Shown: in pieces, positions 1 through 12,425 of the stretch
Layout: every line of letters starts with the position of its first letter
Position numbering within the stretch: the first letter of the stretch is position 1
Assembly (NCBI GenBank): GCA_009760855.2
Contig: WPIO01000165.1
Span: forward strand, 549,501 to 613,500
Source of the DNA: Cristatella mucedo
Lineage: Eukaryota; Bryozoa; Phylactolaemata; Cristatellidae
Direction of reading: 5' to 3'
Length of the DNA: 64,000 bases
The notes under the pieces: generated by a model
What the model saw: only the letters and a program-made list of their open reading frames with translations
Database searches by the model: none
Told to the model about the DNA's origin: nothing
Position numbers and translations under genes: made by a program

Positions 1-204
1 ATACGTCGTATATGTATTATCATCTATAGACATTCGCCACACGCACGGAGTAATAGATATTGTTATGTGGTCGCTGAAAGCAAGGAACTATTGATCTCAC
101 GCTAAAAAAAAAGCAAAAAAGCGCGTGGAATTATAAGAATTATTTCGCTGTAGGGAACTCCGAACAAATGCAGGACGTCACAGCTTTAATGCTGTTCACG
201 TACA

Positions 205-590
205 CAAGCAAATTGTAATATTATTAATACTTTTTGTATGACGTCCTCAGAGGAATTAATCTCTGTCTTGGCACTTTACATTTTCAAGAAAGAAAGCACG
301 ATCAAATGTTTCGTGGAGGCACGCTCAGTTATAATGAAATGTTGTCAAAAGCATAGCACACTTAAAGGTCGCACGGACAGATTAGGAAGCATGCAAAGAT
401 GGATAGCGGCAGCACGCACGATGTCAGCACGTATAGGCACACAAAGGACGAATCACATTGACCCACTAAATGCCGTGATAATTAGATGCGTTTTTAGCTT
501 CTTTCTTAATGTCATCAAGTCATGGGTGACAGGTGGTGACGCCACTCGGAAATGAGTTCCAGGCTTTGGGAGCGTGCGAACTAGAGGTAA
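205..590 (-). mobile_element. LINE family A, 3' end fragment
   Basis: Read on the minus strand, this matches the C-terminal and 3' UTR stretch that recurs throughout the window: a leading AAGCCTGGAACTC, then a run with gtgggtcaatgtgattcgtc, then short alternating tgctgac/tgctgcc words. It is 5'-truncated and carries no RT. The paralogous piece at 22,100-22,935 extends further 5'. Confidence 0.75.
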
Positions 591-594
591 TGTA

Positions 595-2125
595 ATGTAA
601 TGTATCTCCGTCAGTAACTCCACAGAGTCATAAAGACCATGTGGGTGTTACGCAGGAGAGTTTTCTATAGCGCACTCACAGCCTAAGCGGCTTTCGGTAC
701 GCATTCGGTAGCCAACAGACTTCGTCTCACACAACAAAGAAAAAGTGGGAAGCATAGCAGAGTTAGGAGAGCAGTTGAGGTAGTGAGTAGCATAGAAGTA
801 GCAGTTCCGGATCACTGAAAAAGATGTGCCATAGTCGGCAGTTGGAGAGTAGATGTCGTTGCGCAAGAATTGTGGAAGCGAGTTCCACAGTCTACGACCT
901 GCAGAGCTAAAGCTTCTGTCGCCAACTGTCTTTAAGCGGAGGAATGGGACAGCTAATTTATTGTCCACACAGGACCTGAGGGTGCGAACGGGCTGAAACT
1001 GATGCAGCAGTTCAGCTAGGTACGAAGGAGTTTAGCCGTGGCGGGCCTTGTGGGTCAGCAGAAGCACTTTGCTCTGTATCCTTTGCTCAACCGGCAACCA
1101 TCCTAGCTCTTTCAGCAGAGGTGACACGTGTGCAAACCGCTGGGACTTGAAGACCAGCCTTGCAGCCATATTCATAGTCAGCTGTAGTGGCATAATAGCT
1201 TTCTATGGTAGCCCAGCCAAAAGGGAATTCCAAAAATCAAGCCGAGACAGAACTAAAGAGCTAGTTACATTTTTTACAAGCCACTTTGGGAGACAGCTTC
1301 TAATCTTGGATAGGGATCGGATGTGATGGCTAGCTGTAGAGGCAGTCTTCTGAATGAAGCTTTTGAAATTGAGGCAGCTGTCGAACACGACACCTAGATT
1401 ATGAGCACGTGGTGAAGGTCGCACAATAGCATCACCTATTAAAGCAGCAAAGCCTTTTAATCCAGCCACGCGCTTAGGGTGTCCTATGAGCAGCAGTTCG
1501 GTTGTATCATCATTTAATTTCAGGAAATTTTCCGACATCCAGGATCGAATATCGGCAAGGCAAGCATTCACTTTCTCAGTTGCTGCAGCAGATTCCGACG
1601 GTTTAAATGATAAATACAACTGAGTATCGTCAGCATAGAAGTGATATCCTATTCCATGCGCCTTAATCACTTTTCCCAGAGGTTGCGTATAAATGGAGAA
1701 CAGCAAGGGACCAAGTACAGACCCTTGAGGGACTCCACAGGTGACCCTTCTCATGTCTGAGACCTGACCCCCACACGACACAGATTGAACACGATCAGAC
1801 AAGTATGGTTTAAACCACGCCAGTGCTTCGTCTGCCAGACCGATCGTTGTTCTCAATCGTTCAAGCAGAACTTTGTGATCAATGGTGTCGAAGGCAGCAG
1901 ACAGATCTAGCAGAGCTAGGGCAGTGACATTCCCGTCGTCGTTGCCACGTAGAATGTCATTGTTAACACGGAGGAGAGCAGTTTCAGTAGAGTGCTGCCT
2001 CTTGAAACCTGATTGAAATGCTTCTGACATTCTATTATTTTCAATATGTTCAACTAGCTGCTTAGCAACATTCTTTTCAAGAATCTTTGATAAGAACGGA
2101 AGAAGGGAAACTGGACGATAGTTTG
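595..2125 (-). mobile_element. LINE family B, 5'-truncated, reverse transcriptase to 3' end
   Basis: CR1/L2-like non-LTR retrotransposon on the minus strand. The RT palm is readable: motif A (AFDTIDHKVLLERL), the GVPQGSVLGPLLF block and the catalytic YADDTQLY, followed by the thumb and the C-terminal stretch GDRSFSSAGRRLWNSLPQF. The 3' tail is the family-B signature (ctgcgtaacacccacatggt, then acggagatacattacatt). The endonuclease and RT N-terminus are missing; homology stops at a GA-rich microsatellite. There is at least one frame break near 1,200, so it is not an active copy. Confidence 0.85.
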
Positions 2126-2135
2126 CGAGGTGAGG

Positions 2136-2210
2136 TGAGAGAGAGAGAGAGGAGAGAGAGAGGAGAGAGGAGAGAGAGAGAGAGAGAGGAGAGAGGAGAG
2201 AGAGAGAAAA
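2136..2210. repeat. (GA)n microsatellite, interrupted
   Basis: Irregular GA repeat with GGA interruptions. It sits exactly where the family-B LINE upstream loses homology and next to a family-A RT fragment. Confidence 0.95.
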
Positions 2211-2218
2211 AAGCGATG

Positions 2219-2515
2219 AATAGGAAGAGTAAAAAGCGTGAAATAAAGTGAGATTAAGCCCTGAGCTACTCGATGCGTCAGAAGTTCCTCGAGCGACCGT
2301 TGTCCGTTCATATCCATACTCTGAAGTCTCCCACTGAGATCTGACCTCAACCAATGTAATGCGGTGCCGGCGATGCCCGGGCGAGATGAGAGGCGCTCAA
2401 GAAGCATTTGGTGATCGATAGCATCAAAAGCATCTGACAGATCGAGAAAAGCAAGCAGAGACGCTCTACCCAAGTCTGCATTCCTAGGAAGTTGTTTATG
2501 CACCCGAAGCAATGG
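2219..2515 (-). mobile_element. LINE family A, RT palm fragment
   Basis: The minus strand encodes a diverged motif A region (LDLSDAFDAIDHQMLLERL) followed by WLRSDLSGRLQSMDMNG, characteristic of family A. The fragment ends abruptly on both sides. It is repeated at 23,262-23,575. Confidence 0.75.
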
Positions 2516-2776
2516 CGACTCTGCGGAGTGATTAGCTCACAGCCAAAGCAGCTTTCCATACGCATTTTCATACGCCGATGGACTTCGTCACACGCATCAA
2601 GGAGAAAGCAGTAAGCATAGCAGAGTGAGGAGAGCAGTCCAGGTAGTGCGTGCGTAGCATGGAAGTAGCAGCTCGGGACCGCGTGAATGGATGAGCAATA
2701 GTCGGTAGCAGGAGAGTAGTTGTCGTTGCGTAAGAATTGCAGAAGCGAGTTCCACAGTCTAGGACCTGCAGAGCTT
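2516..2776 (-). mobile_element. LINE family B, 3' end fragment
   Basis: The minus strand matches the family-B C-terminus and 3' region (tgcagg, tagactgtggaactcgct, then the long stretch ending in a ggctgtgag-like sequence). It abuts a family-A fragment in the same orientation, so this is a composite of two elements. It is repeated at 23,576-23,820. Confidence 0.7.
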
Positions 2777-3150
2777 TATTGAAGGTAGAAGCACGATAAG
2801 AAAGACTTGAGTGGTATTAAAAACCACAGGATTAAGTCAACACTAGCCCAGGTGCTGCGTACCTGTGATCTGTACTAGCTAGCACGAGTAGATATTAATC
2901 TGTGGTTGGAAGTTTGGCTATGGAAAGGTCAACATTAAGGAGCACACCAACTTTCTATACTGACAGCAAAGATAAACAAGAATTTAGATAGCTAATTGCA
3001 GAAGGTCCACTCAAGCGGGCATATATTAGGGCATGTTGCATGACGGTTTTCCTTAATAAAATAATTAAAACTATGACAATGCATTCGTATTAAAAACTAA
3101 GAGATCTAAATCTCGTTCATGACACTTCACTGAGACAGAGACAATCCAAA

Positions 3151-3420
3151 ATGCTGATGTCGGCAACCGACTATCTCCTGAACCGCTACCAGGTTAGCTC
3201 CTTACCTAATGATCCATGTGATGATCTAGCTGATCGCTTCTCAAGTTTCTTTGTACAGAAGATCAGGGAGTCCATCCCTAAGATGGTAGCAACCCTCCTT
3301 GAATCCTGTCCCTCGATTCCGTGCAGCACCTCAATGTCTATATTCAAGAAAGTCATTAGTGACCTCGTCCTGAAGTTCATATCTATATCAAAGAAGTCCT
3401 CCGGACCAGATGACTAAGCA
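3151..3420 (+). mobile_element. LINE family A, linker between endonuclease and RT
   Basis: The plus strand encodes SSLPNDPCDDLADRFSSFFV, the conserved spacer found upstream of the RT in family A (compare 9,390-9,480 and the minus strand near 30,600). The fragment is short, with no RT or endonuclease. It is repeated at 24,170-24,475. Confidence 0.7.
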
Positions 3421-3538
3421 CGTCTTCGAAGATGCATTGATCAGCTGTTGCCGTGCACAAAGAACACCATAAATGCATACATAAATGCACAACTAACTTC
3501 ATAAATGCATAATAATGCATTCGTATAACAACCTAAGA

Positions 3539-6500
3539 CAGAAGTCGGCAACCTTTTGAGACAGAAGAGCCAAAAATTGCAATTTACAAAAATTCCCAGT
3601 TTTTAAAATTCCACTAGCATACCTATTTAAATATTATGGTATTTGATTAGGGTTAGGCACATAAATTTGATTTTTGATTAAAAACATAGCCTTAAATAAG
3701 AATAGATATTTATTCATATAAAAGCACAAATGTTTCGCACAAAACAAATTAAAGTATTTTAGCTAGCTTTGCTAGAATAATAAAATTAGTAATCAAATAA
3801 TACGACTATAATTATTGAATAATATATATTTACAATAGTTACATCAACGGGAGCATTGGCCTTGCATGCCTTTTGAAAGTTTGGTTAAATCTGGCTCATA
3901 ACTCGTTGTTTTCAGTTTCATGCACACCTCTAGATTTGTATTTGTTAGTTGGCTTCTTACTTTACTTTTTATTATATTCATACAAGAGAACGCTTGCTCG
4001 CACCAATATATTGACCCGAAGATCGTCAGAAATCTAAATGCCAACTTCTTCACCTCACTGCAGCATTCTGGAAGACTATTCCATGCTTAAAATATGGGTG
4101 CCTCAACTCGCGACGTTTCTTTTAGAGCTGTCCACTTGTGCAGCGTAACGTGCATGCTTTTCTGGACCTCCAACTCTTCTAAGTTGCTCTTCAGTTCTGT
4201 GAACTTACCACTCCACAAATGCTTGGTTTTCAAATCCAGCAATTGCATTTGAAGCGAATCAGCATAAATTCCAAATGGCTTAATGTTGATCTCATTTGTA
4301 TTCGTGTTGAGAGGCTTTACTATAAACGCCAGATTACTTGCGTTTGTTTTGAATTGCCCAAATCTCTCAGCGAATCCACCCTTCATTTTGTTTATAGTAA
4401 TGCTGAAGTAATTCGTGACAACAGTTGCAATAGTTTTATGGCGATGTTGCTTCAGATTTTCGAAATGAAGTAATTTACCGCTCTCCATATCATCGGCAAG
4501 AATAAATAAATTATCTTCGAAACAAACCACTTCTTCAAGCAAGACATAGGCTGGGGTTCCCTTTCCTTGCAGTTTTTCGTTTAGCTCATTTAGTTTCTTT
4601 GTGATATCCACCATGAAGTTGAATTTTTACCTCCATTTGTCTTCTTTCAATTCGGGATGGATAATGCCTTTTGCAGTGAAGAATTTTTTTATTTAACTCA
4701 AGCAAGAAGCAAAACGTTTCAATACGTTACCCCTGGAAAGCCATCGCACTTTATATTGCAGAAGTAGGTCAGAATACTGATTTTCTATTTCTTCAAGAAA
4801 TTCCTTAATTTGGCGATGGTAGAGTGCTTTTGCCAAAACGCTGTTAATGATCTCAATAACCAAGTTCATGACCTCAACCATTATGGTCGGAAATGTTTGA
4901 ACATTAAGCCCCTCTTGATGAATAATGCAGTGAAATGTTGAAATTTTGTAGTTTATTTTTTACCGAAGACACGTTGTTACCCGTTTATGTATCCCTTTCA
5001 TACTTCCGGCTCCATCAGTTGCTATGGAAACGATTTTAAACGTATCAATTTCATATTCTTACAGGCATTTTTGCACAGCGCTTGCTATATCTTCTCCACG
5101 AGTTTTCCCAGATTGAGGCAGCAATCCTAGCAGTTCTTCATCTGAACCTTGGGACGACATATACCTGACGGAAAGGTAAGTTGTGCCGTGTCTTTTATGT
5201 CGCAACACTAATCCATAGCAAGTGATAAAGCAGAAGCTAGTTTAATGTCTTCCACTTGCATGTGTGTTACATTTGAAGACATTTTAGCAGTTCTATCTTG
5301 TACTGCTTTAGCAGATAATGGCAAATCTTTGACTTTCTTCATGATTTCGGTTTTGTTTTTGAAATTAAGAAACAGTTCTTCAGCTCCACGTAGGAAATAA
5401 TCTTTGACGTACTCACCATCTGTGAATGGTTTCCCTCTTTTTGCAATTAGTAGTGATATTGCGAAGCTTTCCAGATTTACATTATTTGAAGATTGCGCGC
5501 AGTTACTTAGCCTAGAACTCTACAGTTGTTTTTGTTTTTGAAGCTCTTTAACAGCTTTTTTCGTATGTCACCGGTTGGATATTTATCAGTGAATCGGATA
5601 TGTTTTGTAGTGAAGTGTCTCTTCAAATTTAACTTCTTATTGTGTGCAAGTTTTTCTTGGCAAATGAAACAAGTCGGAAGGCCATCTGTGTTGCATATGA
5701 ACCCAAACGCTCCGTCCAATGCTTATCAAATTCTCGATTTTCTCCTTCAGTTCATCTCTTCTTTTTATCAAATGCCATTCTGGTGGCGGAGCGGCAGAAA
5801 AGATTTGTAAATTTTATTTACTAATCTAAAACGGCGTTAATCGACCGTTAAGTACATAGTTAAATTCGTTAATTGGTTATCTGTAAAAAAGTCAACTTTT
5901 TTAAACGTTAAAGCGTATGGACAAGTAGTGTACCTCCGGTCAAAATAATTTTTTTAAATTATCCATAGAACTATTTTTATACTATGTTTACCTCGCGTCA
6001 CTGTAACAAAATAAAAAGGTATCCGAAATTAATCAAATGTTGTACCTCTGGACGTTCGAAGGTAAAAAACATGAATTTCTAGAGTTACAACAAAAGGTAT
6101 TTTCAGAAACTTTCACGTGTAAAATCATTTGAGGTTATGAATATTCAAAACAGATAATACATTTAGAAAGCTCAACACATATAGTTCATATTCATATATG
6201 GTACGTATCATACCAACATGAAACAAACAGAATACACAGTACAGTACAACGATGAAAATATTTACTTTTAGATCGAAAAAACTTCTGACTGCGACCATTG
6301 ACGACACAGTGCACTAATAACTAAACGAAGAGAACAGTGTTGCCACATTTAAAAAATGCTACTCTCTTTTGAATTTTTGCACGTACATATCACATTGCTA
6401 ACCTACTTAAATCGAAACTGTCCGAAGGTAAGGTCGTCCGAAGGTACACCACTTGCTCTTACATACCTTTGAGAAGATAATTCGCTCCTAAATCGTCCTC

Positions 6501-6955
6501 TTCTTAAAATAACGAAAATATTGTCGTTTCTCGCAAGCAATTAAATTAACACACATGGAACCGTGCTCCGAGGAAGACTTACTGAAGACTGAACACTACC
6601 GTCCGCTGAGTCGCTGGCTGGGTGGTAGTAGTGACTAGTGACGGCGGCAGTCGGCACTTCGGCAGTGGCAAGCTTGGAGCCGTCACCACGGGGCTTGCCA
6701 CAGCACGGCTGTGGGGCTGGGCCTGGTGCCCAAGCGGCTGTCAGCTGTGCGTATACTCTCTACTCCATCTATTCTCACTGTTCTCATTTGAGTGTTTTTA
6801 TCCCGTTAAAAAAAATTTTCAGTATAATATTTTTCATGAGTTTTTAAAATTAAATAATATAATTATTAGTATTTGCGCAAGGAACTGGAGAGCCGCATAT
6901 TGACATCAAAAGAGTCGCATGCGACTCGCGAGCCACCGCAGGTTGCCGAGCCCTG
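3539..6955 (-). mobile_element. hAT DNA transposon, copy 1a (pseudogenised)
   Basis: About 3.4 kb bounded by diverged terminal inverted repeats: CAGAAGTCGGCAACC at the left and GGTTGCCGAGCCCTG at the right. The subterminal region has the gcgactcgcgagcc-type sequence common in animal hAT elements of this type. It contains a degraded minus-strand transposase (3,844-5,785). The AT-rich 5,800-6,500 and the GC-rich 6,590-6,760 are non-coding parts of the element. No 8-bp target duplication is visible (acctaaga versus gtctagtc). The insertion predates the SD1 duplication because 24,595-28,036 is the same insertion. Confidence 0.85.
3844..5785 (-). pseudogene. hAT transposase relic (GTF2IRD2/ZBED5-like type)
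   Basis: The reading frame runs on the minus strand and is broken by stops and frameshifts. In order I see an N-terminal zinc finger of BED/C2H2 style (CFICQEKLAHNKKLNLKRHF), a middle region with the hAT-typical VRWLSRGNVLKRFASC, and a C-terminal hATC dimerisation block (WCEQAFSCMNIIKSK). This order is the layout of the hAT transposases from which vertebrate GTF2IRD2 and ZBED5 descend. The 24,902-26,839 copy has fewer lesions and has the TDGARSMTG catalytic-core block, which is degraded here. Not functional. Confidence 0.85.
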
Positions 6956-6986
6956 GTCTAGTCTCTAGCAAGTGTTCACAAATAAA

Positions 6987-7017
6987 TTTCTATCTCTTAG
7001 GTCCTAAGAGATAGAAA
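6987..7017. repeat. Perfect 15-bp palindrome with 1-base centre
   Basis: TTTCTATCTCTTAGG, a single t, then its exact reverse complement. It lies 31 bases beyond the hAT end and before the polymerase relic. The copy at 28,052-28,110 has longer arms, so this one has lost its outer pairing. Confidence 0.9.
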
Positions 7018-7164
7018 ATTACTTTTGGACACTTCAAAAAGGCAAGAAACCAATAAGCAATTATTATATGCACAATTTCAGTACACGTAGACATGCAAAG
7101 AGGGCAACTGTCTGGCACGGAACAGAGTCTGTGTAATCTGGAACGGAGCAGCGTTTGTAAGAAA

Positions 7165-7815
7165 CAGAATACCTCGTGTTATTGATGTTATTGATATTCA
7201 GAAACTAGCCAATTTGTTCGATGTGAGTATTGATCTTGACGAGTTTTCTAATTCATTAGGCCCGCTATTTATTGTTGAAGAGGAGGATATTCGTTTTACT
7301 CTCCTATACTGCCAGGATGCTTCGAAGAGCAATTCACATAAAGGTCTGATCTAAGGAATTTTACATATTTATGTCAAATTAATGGATGCTCTAGTGAACA
7401 GATATTTAGCATAAGATGCTAATGCAGATTCTTCTCTGAGCAAACGGTGGATTCTCACGTTCGAGTATGTACGTCTACGAATCGGTGGCAAAAGCGAACC
7501 CGTAACTTGTAATGCCTAAACCCAAGGATAGAAACGATCTTAATGAGACTTTTATTGTTTTTGAGAATATGTAAAGATGTACCAAGTTCAATATGTGGCT
7601 TATGCAGATTTTGAGTGTTTGCAAGCTTATATTAGAGACTGTGCTAAGAATTTTTGCTCGCATCAAAATGAAGCATACAAGAAACATATTTCATGTTCAG
7701 CATTTTATTTTATAGTTGATCCTAAGTCACATTTTTATAGCTTCAAGTGTCGTAGAGTTGCTAACAGCGTGAAACAACTCATTACTAGTTTACTAAGAAA
7801 GGTTTTTTAAATACA
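7165..7815 (+). pseudogene. Protein-primed family B DNA polymerase, N-terminal relic (Polinton/Maverick-like)
   Basis: Coding relic in several frames. First comes an open stretch with IQKLANLFDVSIDLDEFSNS and PLFIVEEED, then cysteines and a histidine spaced like the zinc-binding finger that precedes the exonuclease in Polinton polymerases, then YVAYADFECL carrying the exonuclease I motif D-F-E, then HQNEAYKKHISCSAFYFIVD. This order matches DNA_pol_B_2 (organellar/viral) polymerases of Polinton, adintovirus and linear-plasmid type. Stops and frameshifts interrupt it. It ends at 7,815 where a LINE block begins, and a later polymerase section resumes at 10,765. The identification is from motif order seen by eye, not from a search. 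Confidence 0.75.
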
Positions 7816-7819
7816 ATAA

Positions 7820-8285
7820 TTATAATGCACTTGATAAAGCACCCTCAGATAACTCAGTCTCTTTCTAAGTGCTTTGCAGTTGCTGCAAAGGAAACACGAC
7901 CGAATGGTGAGTTGTATCATGCTTGGTAAACAATATAAACGACATGGTTAGGGGTAATATGAACCGGGTCAGCATTCAAGTGTGTTTAGTGGCAGAATGC
8001 ATAGTGTAAGCACGGCTAAGCACGTCCAGGACAAAAGTTGGGAGTGAGTTCCAGGCTGCAGGAGCATAAGAACTAAATGAACAGTTTCCAAAGAATTGTA
8101 CGAGGTATTGGTAAATAGATTCCGAAAAGGGTGGTACGATACTTGCTTGGCCTGGTGAGGGAGTAGATCTTATAGATAGGCTGGAGCCAAAATACGAAAA
8201 TACCTAAAAGTGAGCGGCAAAACCTTGAAGTAGATCCGTTGCTTGAATGGTAGCCAGTGCAGGTCGGCGAGAAGTGGTGTTATGC
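7820..8285 (-). mobile_element. LINE family A, 3' end fragment
   Basis: The minus strand reads from the C-terminal LADLHWLP-like region to the family-A tail (aagcgc..agaaagagac..gttatctgagggtgctttatcaagtgcattat). At about 8,285 it joins, head to head, the 5' part of another family-A LINE. The same unnatural join occurs at about 31,790, which shows that the composite existed before duplication. Confidence 0.85.
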
Positions 8286-10755
8286 GGACACTTTTGCCGT
8301 AGAGCTCCACGTATCGACCGAGAACGGACAAAGATAGTAGGGGGCCCTAATTGGAATAGGCCAGCACCCGTGAACTCAGCTACAGCAATAAGCGACCTTA
8401 TTTCTGAAATGGTCTTGACCTGTTCGCCTTAACTGAAACTTGGCTGAAATTAGTAAGCTGCCCAACAATTAAAGTCGCGACCCCAGCTGGTTTCTCATTC
8501 TTTAATACCACTAGATCAATCAAAACTGGAGGCGAAGATGCTGCTATCGTGCACTTGAAATTCAACTTCAAGCCACTTGTAAACACCCTCGAAGCCACTC
8601 TTTCAGATTAATTTTCCTGATCTTTCACCGATAGCAAACTACCGATGGTGGCAGTAGTCTATCTCCTACCAGATCCCAAATCCATCTACGATTTCGCCGA
8701 CCTCATTTGCATTCTGTGTGCAAGAAATTGGTCGTTCCTCGTAACGGGTGATATCAAAATTTACGTTGATAAATTATCTGATGCCGTTATCACTGAATTT
8801 CGCGCGTTGACAGACTCATTGTCTCTTGAGGTTCATGTGCAAGACCCTGCTCACATCAGGGGTCATACGCTCGACCAAATTTTCTCATAAAACTGCACTT
8901 TGTTCTCTTCAACTTTGTATCACCAATTGTTTCCAAATCTTGCTTGTCTGACCACATGCACATCTCATTCAATCTACAGTGTGTGCCCACCTCCTCCTCT
9001 AAAATAACGTGTGAATCGCGAAACCTCAAGACCCTCGCCATGAATGCTGTCCGTGCGAGAATATCTGCTTCGCCTCTGCTGCTCAGTCCTCCCTCCGATC
9101 TGTCATCATTAAATAGCTACAACACGACGCTAGCTGGCACGCTCGACGGGTTTGGTCCTCTGACTAAATGCGTTGTGTGCCATCGCCCAGAGGGCCTATG
9201 GTTTACTACAGACATTAAATTAGCCTGGTCTACTAAGCGCAAGCTTAAAAAAGCATAACGAAAAAATCAGGATTGAGTGTCCATCGACAGGCATATGAAA
9301 ACGACTGTACGTCGTACCAATCGATCCTAGCAAAGGCCAAGTCTAGCTTCTATAGAAGCATTGCTGACTCACACCATCTCCTCAACTGCTCCCAGACTAG
9401 CTCCTTACCTGATGATCCTTGTGATGATCTAGCCGATCGCTTCTCTCGATTCTTTGTGCAGAAGATTAACAAGGTCAGGGAGTCCATCTCTGCGATGAAC
9501 ACATCCCCACTAGAATGCTGTTCCCCGATTCATGACTGCAACTCAACGTCTACATTTAAGCATGTGGTACCGCAGAGCTTCGTGCTAGGTCCGGTCATTT
9601 TCACGGTTTATAGCCTCCCTCTTGCTGATGTGATTGCCAAGCATAATCTAGGCTTTCACTCCTATACGGATGACAGTCAGTGTTACATTTGGTTTGATCC
9701 TTCCCAGCCTTTGAGCTCCTCAAATTCTCTCAACTCACTTGCTGCATGTATTGATGACATCCGCACATGGATGGCAGCAAATTTTTGAAAACTAAACGAT
9801 AATCAAACAAACTTAGTAGTTATGGGCGAACCAAGTGTGCTTCGGAAATTGGAAAGGCTGGCGCATTAAATCGGCACTGCCGGCGTATATCCCGTCAAAT
9901 CTGCACGAAATGTAGGTGTCATGTTCCAAATTATCCTTTCGTTAGACGACCACGTCAGCTCCGCAATCAAGTATCTCACTTTCAGCTACATAACATTGCT
10001 AAAATGTGGGCTCGTTTAGATTGGGATACCACGTCTAAGTTGGTTCATGTATTTGTGACATTCCGTCTTGACTTCTGTAACTCACTGCTGGCTGGCCTAA
10101 CGGAAAGTGCGATCAGGCGATTACAGATCGTGCAAAACTCCACAGCTAGGCTTGTCCGTCGTGAGCGTTGCAGGTGCCACATCACACCACTTCTCACCGA
10201 CCTGCACTGGCTCCCATTCAAGCAACGGATCGACTTCAAGTTTCGTCGCTCACTTTTAGGTCACTTTATTCTTTGGCTCCAGCCTATCTCTCAGATCTAC
10301 TCCACCACTAGGGCCAAGCATCGTACCACCCGCTATTTGGTATCCAACAGTCTACCAAGACTTCGTACAAACCTCAAATCCTTTGGAGACCGTGCATTTA
10401 CTTCGTGGGTCACAAAGCCTATAACTTCCTTCCGACTCGTTTCCGACTCGTGTCAGAACATCCACTGACTTGACTACATTTTAAAAGAACTTAAAACACA
10501 CCTATTTAGGACAGCATTGAGTGGGTCACTGTGATTCCTCCTTCATGTGCTTGTGCGTGCTGACACTGTGCATGCTGCCACTAACAACATTTGCATGCTG
10601 ACCCTTTGCATGTCACGCCTAACCATGTTATTCATGTTGTTTATCAAGCATGATATTACTCACGATTCAATCGCGTTTCCCTTTGCAGCAAATGCAAAGC
10701 GCCTAGAAAGAGATTGAACTCTCTGAGGGTGCTCTATTAGGTGCATTATTATTGT
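8286..10755 (+). mobile_element. LINE family A, internally deleted copy
   Basis: Plus-strand element. The endonuclease domain is readable at 8,400-9,000 (DLFALTETWL-like start, LVTGDIKIYV, HIRGHTLDQIFS). The linker (SLPDDPCDDLADRFSRFFV) follows at 9,390-9,480, then an internal deletion near 9,560 that removes RT motif A and jumps to VPQSFVLGPVIF. The catalytic block is mutated (YTDDSQCY instead of YADDTQLY). The C-terminus continues at 10,004-10,468 (RRLQIVQNSTARLV, LTDLHWLPFKQRID), with the 3' tail to 10,755. Not active. Confidence 0.85.
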
Positions 10756-10764
10756 TAATATAAT

Positions 10765-12420
10765 TAGAAAGAATTAGATGCTCATATGCTATCTCAAGAG
10801 TTGGGTTTTCATACTTAAAAATAACGAAGTAATCGCCAACAACTTGGAGAAATATCCAACTATAGATTTCGGTAGTTTACTTTTGAAGGATTCTGTGCAG
10901 ATGATGAACGATTCTCTAGAAAAACTCTTTGAAATTTCGATAAAGAAGGAGATGAGCTTAAGATAAGTAGAAGCCATTACAAAGATCTTAATGATTCTGA
11001 CTTTGCTTAGCTAAAGAAAATTTCATCCTTCCAAATGAGAATATTAGTTAGTTCTCAAAGTTTGAAGAAACAACATCGCTCAACTCTAAAGAATTCGATT
11101 CCACGCTAAGTGGTGATAACCTTATAGAAATTTCTTGTAAGGAAAAGGAGAATTAGTTCAAAGAGAAGGAATATGAGCAGGCATGCACAGACTGTTTTGA
11201 ATACTCTGAAGTTAAAGAATCTTGGTGAGTATCATGATATATTTAAAGTTAGATTTTTTCTACTAGCTGATGTATTTGAAAGGTTAATAAGCTTAATCCA
11301 TTCTAAATATACTTTCGATCCAGCTCATTTTAAAACGACACCAACTACACCACATATGTCTTGAGTTGCTGGTCTAAAGTGTAGCCATAAAACACGCGAT
11401 TTACTGACTGATGTTGAAGCGTATCAGTATTTAGAAATGGGTAATAGAGGAGGAATGACTCAAGTTTAAGAAAGACGTGTTAAAGCTAATAATGAATTTT
11501 GCTCTTATTATTATCCTAATAATTAAAATTCATGGCTATTGTACTTAGATGTCACCGCTCTTTATAGTCAAACAATGACTGAATATCTTCGAATTTACAA
11601 ATTTAATAACTAATGCGGAAGTATCAAAGACAACTAAAGAAACTATTAAGAAAGTGAAACCTAACTCATTGAATGGCATGTCCTTAGAAGGTGACATCGA
11701 ATGTCCTATTAAAAGCATGGACGATTCTCTGATGATCCACTACTACCCAAAAGACAGTAAGTAGAAACAAAAGAACATTGTGAATATCAGAGGAGTTTTG
11801 AAAAGGAAGATGATTGAGTTGACAAATCAATTTCAGATTTACTTACTTTCATAGGAGAAATATATAATTTTGTATCGTTATCAGTTTGTCTTAAATCGGG
11901 TTTTGAGTCAAAGAAGATTAACAATGAATTTTGATCAAGAAGATTAGTTAAAATGTTATATAAGGAATAACATTATGCTTAGAAATGCTTCTAATAATGA
12001 TCTAAAAGGTTTCTTTAAGCCGTTTAAGAATGCCTCCGTCGGAAAAAATAATGGATAATGTTCAACGTGGGACTAGCATTAAATTATTTACAAAAGGCAT
12101 TGATGATTAGTTTCTAGAGAAAGAAACAAGAAGCCTAGATATGTTGACTTTGGAATATTTATCAAAACTCTTGTAGCTGTAAAGATTTTTAAACCTAGAG
12201 GTAAACCTATTGAGCCAATCTATGCTGGTTTCGCTATATTAAATATTTCTGAACCACATGAGCAAAAATATTGAGGCAAAATATTGAAAGATCGATACGG
12301 AGAAAATATAAGACTTGCATATACATATACCAACTCATTAGTAATGCAAATATGTATTGAAAATGTGTATAAAGACTTTGATGAGCCCCTTCATTAATTG
12401 GACTTGCTATATATATAAAG
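10765..12420 (+). pseudogene. Protein-primed family B DNA polymerase, polymerase-domain relic
   Basis: Continues the polymerase relic that breaks off at 7,815. Readable blocks in order: VIANNLEKYPTIDFGSLLL and VQMMNDSLEKL (end of exonuclease domain); LLADVFERLI, then FDPAHF and DLLTDVEAYQYLEMGNRGG; LYLDVTALYSQTM, the motif A (D..xLY) region; FFKPFKNASVGKN, the motif B region; PIYAGFAILNIS; and YTYTNSLVM in the position of motif C (normally D-T-D-S). Motif C has lost its aspartates, and there are many stops and frameshifts, so it is dead. The blocks are those conserved in Polinton/Maverick and related polymerases. Paralogous pieces lie at 45,160-46,150 and on the minus strand at 39,015-39,480. 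Confidence 0.8.
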
Positions 12421-12425
12421 ACCGT

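Larger units (their letters stand above)
1..8290 (+). repeat. Segmental duplication SD1, copy a
   Basis: This block is repeated in direct orientation at about 21,888-29,300. The first 70 bases match almost base for base (atacgtcgtatat start in both). The same order of pieces follows in both: family-A LINE end, family-A RT fragment, family-B LINE end, family-A linker on the plus strand, hAT element, polymerase N-terminus, LINE 3' end. The offset drifts from about 21.9 kb to 21.0 kb because the LINE content between 590 and 2,219 differs. Bases 1-204 and 2,777-3,150 are in the duplication but hold nothing I recognise. Confidence 0.85.

Noticed and set aside
1203-2354. 383-codon minus-strand frame taken as one protein
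   Set aside because: Its first 90 codons cross a family-A fragment and the GA microsatellite (SLSLSPL run); only the later part is LINE family-B RT.
6622-6903. Plus-strand frame MVVVTSDGGSRHFGSGK and its duplicate at 27,689
   Set aside because: Lies in the non-coding 5' part of the hAT element. It is conserved only because the element was duplicated, and runs opposite to the transposase.
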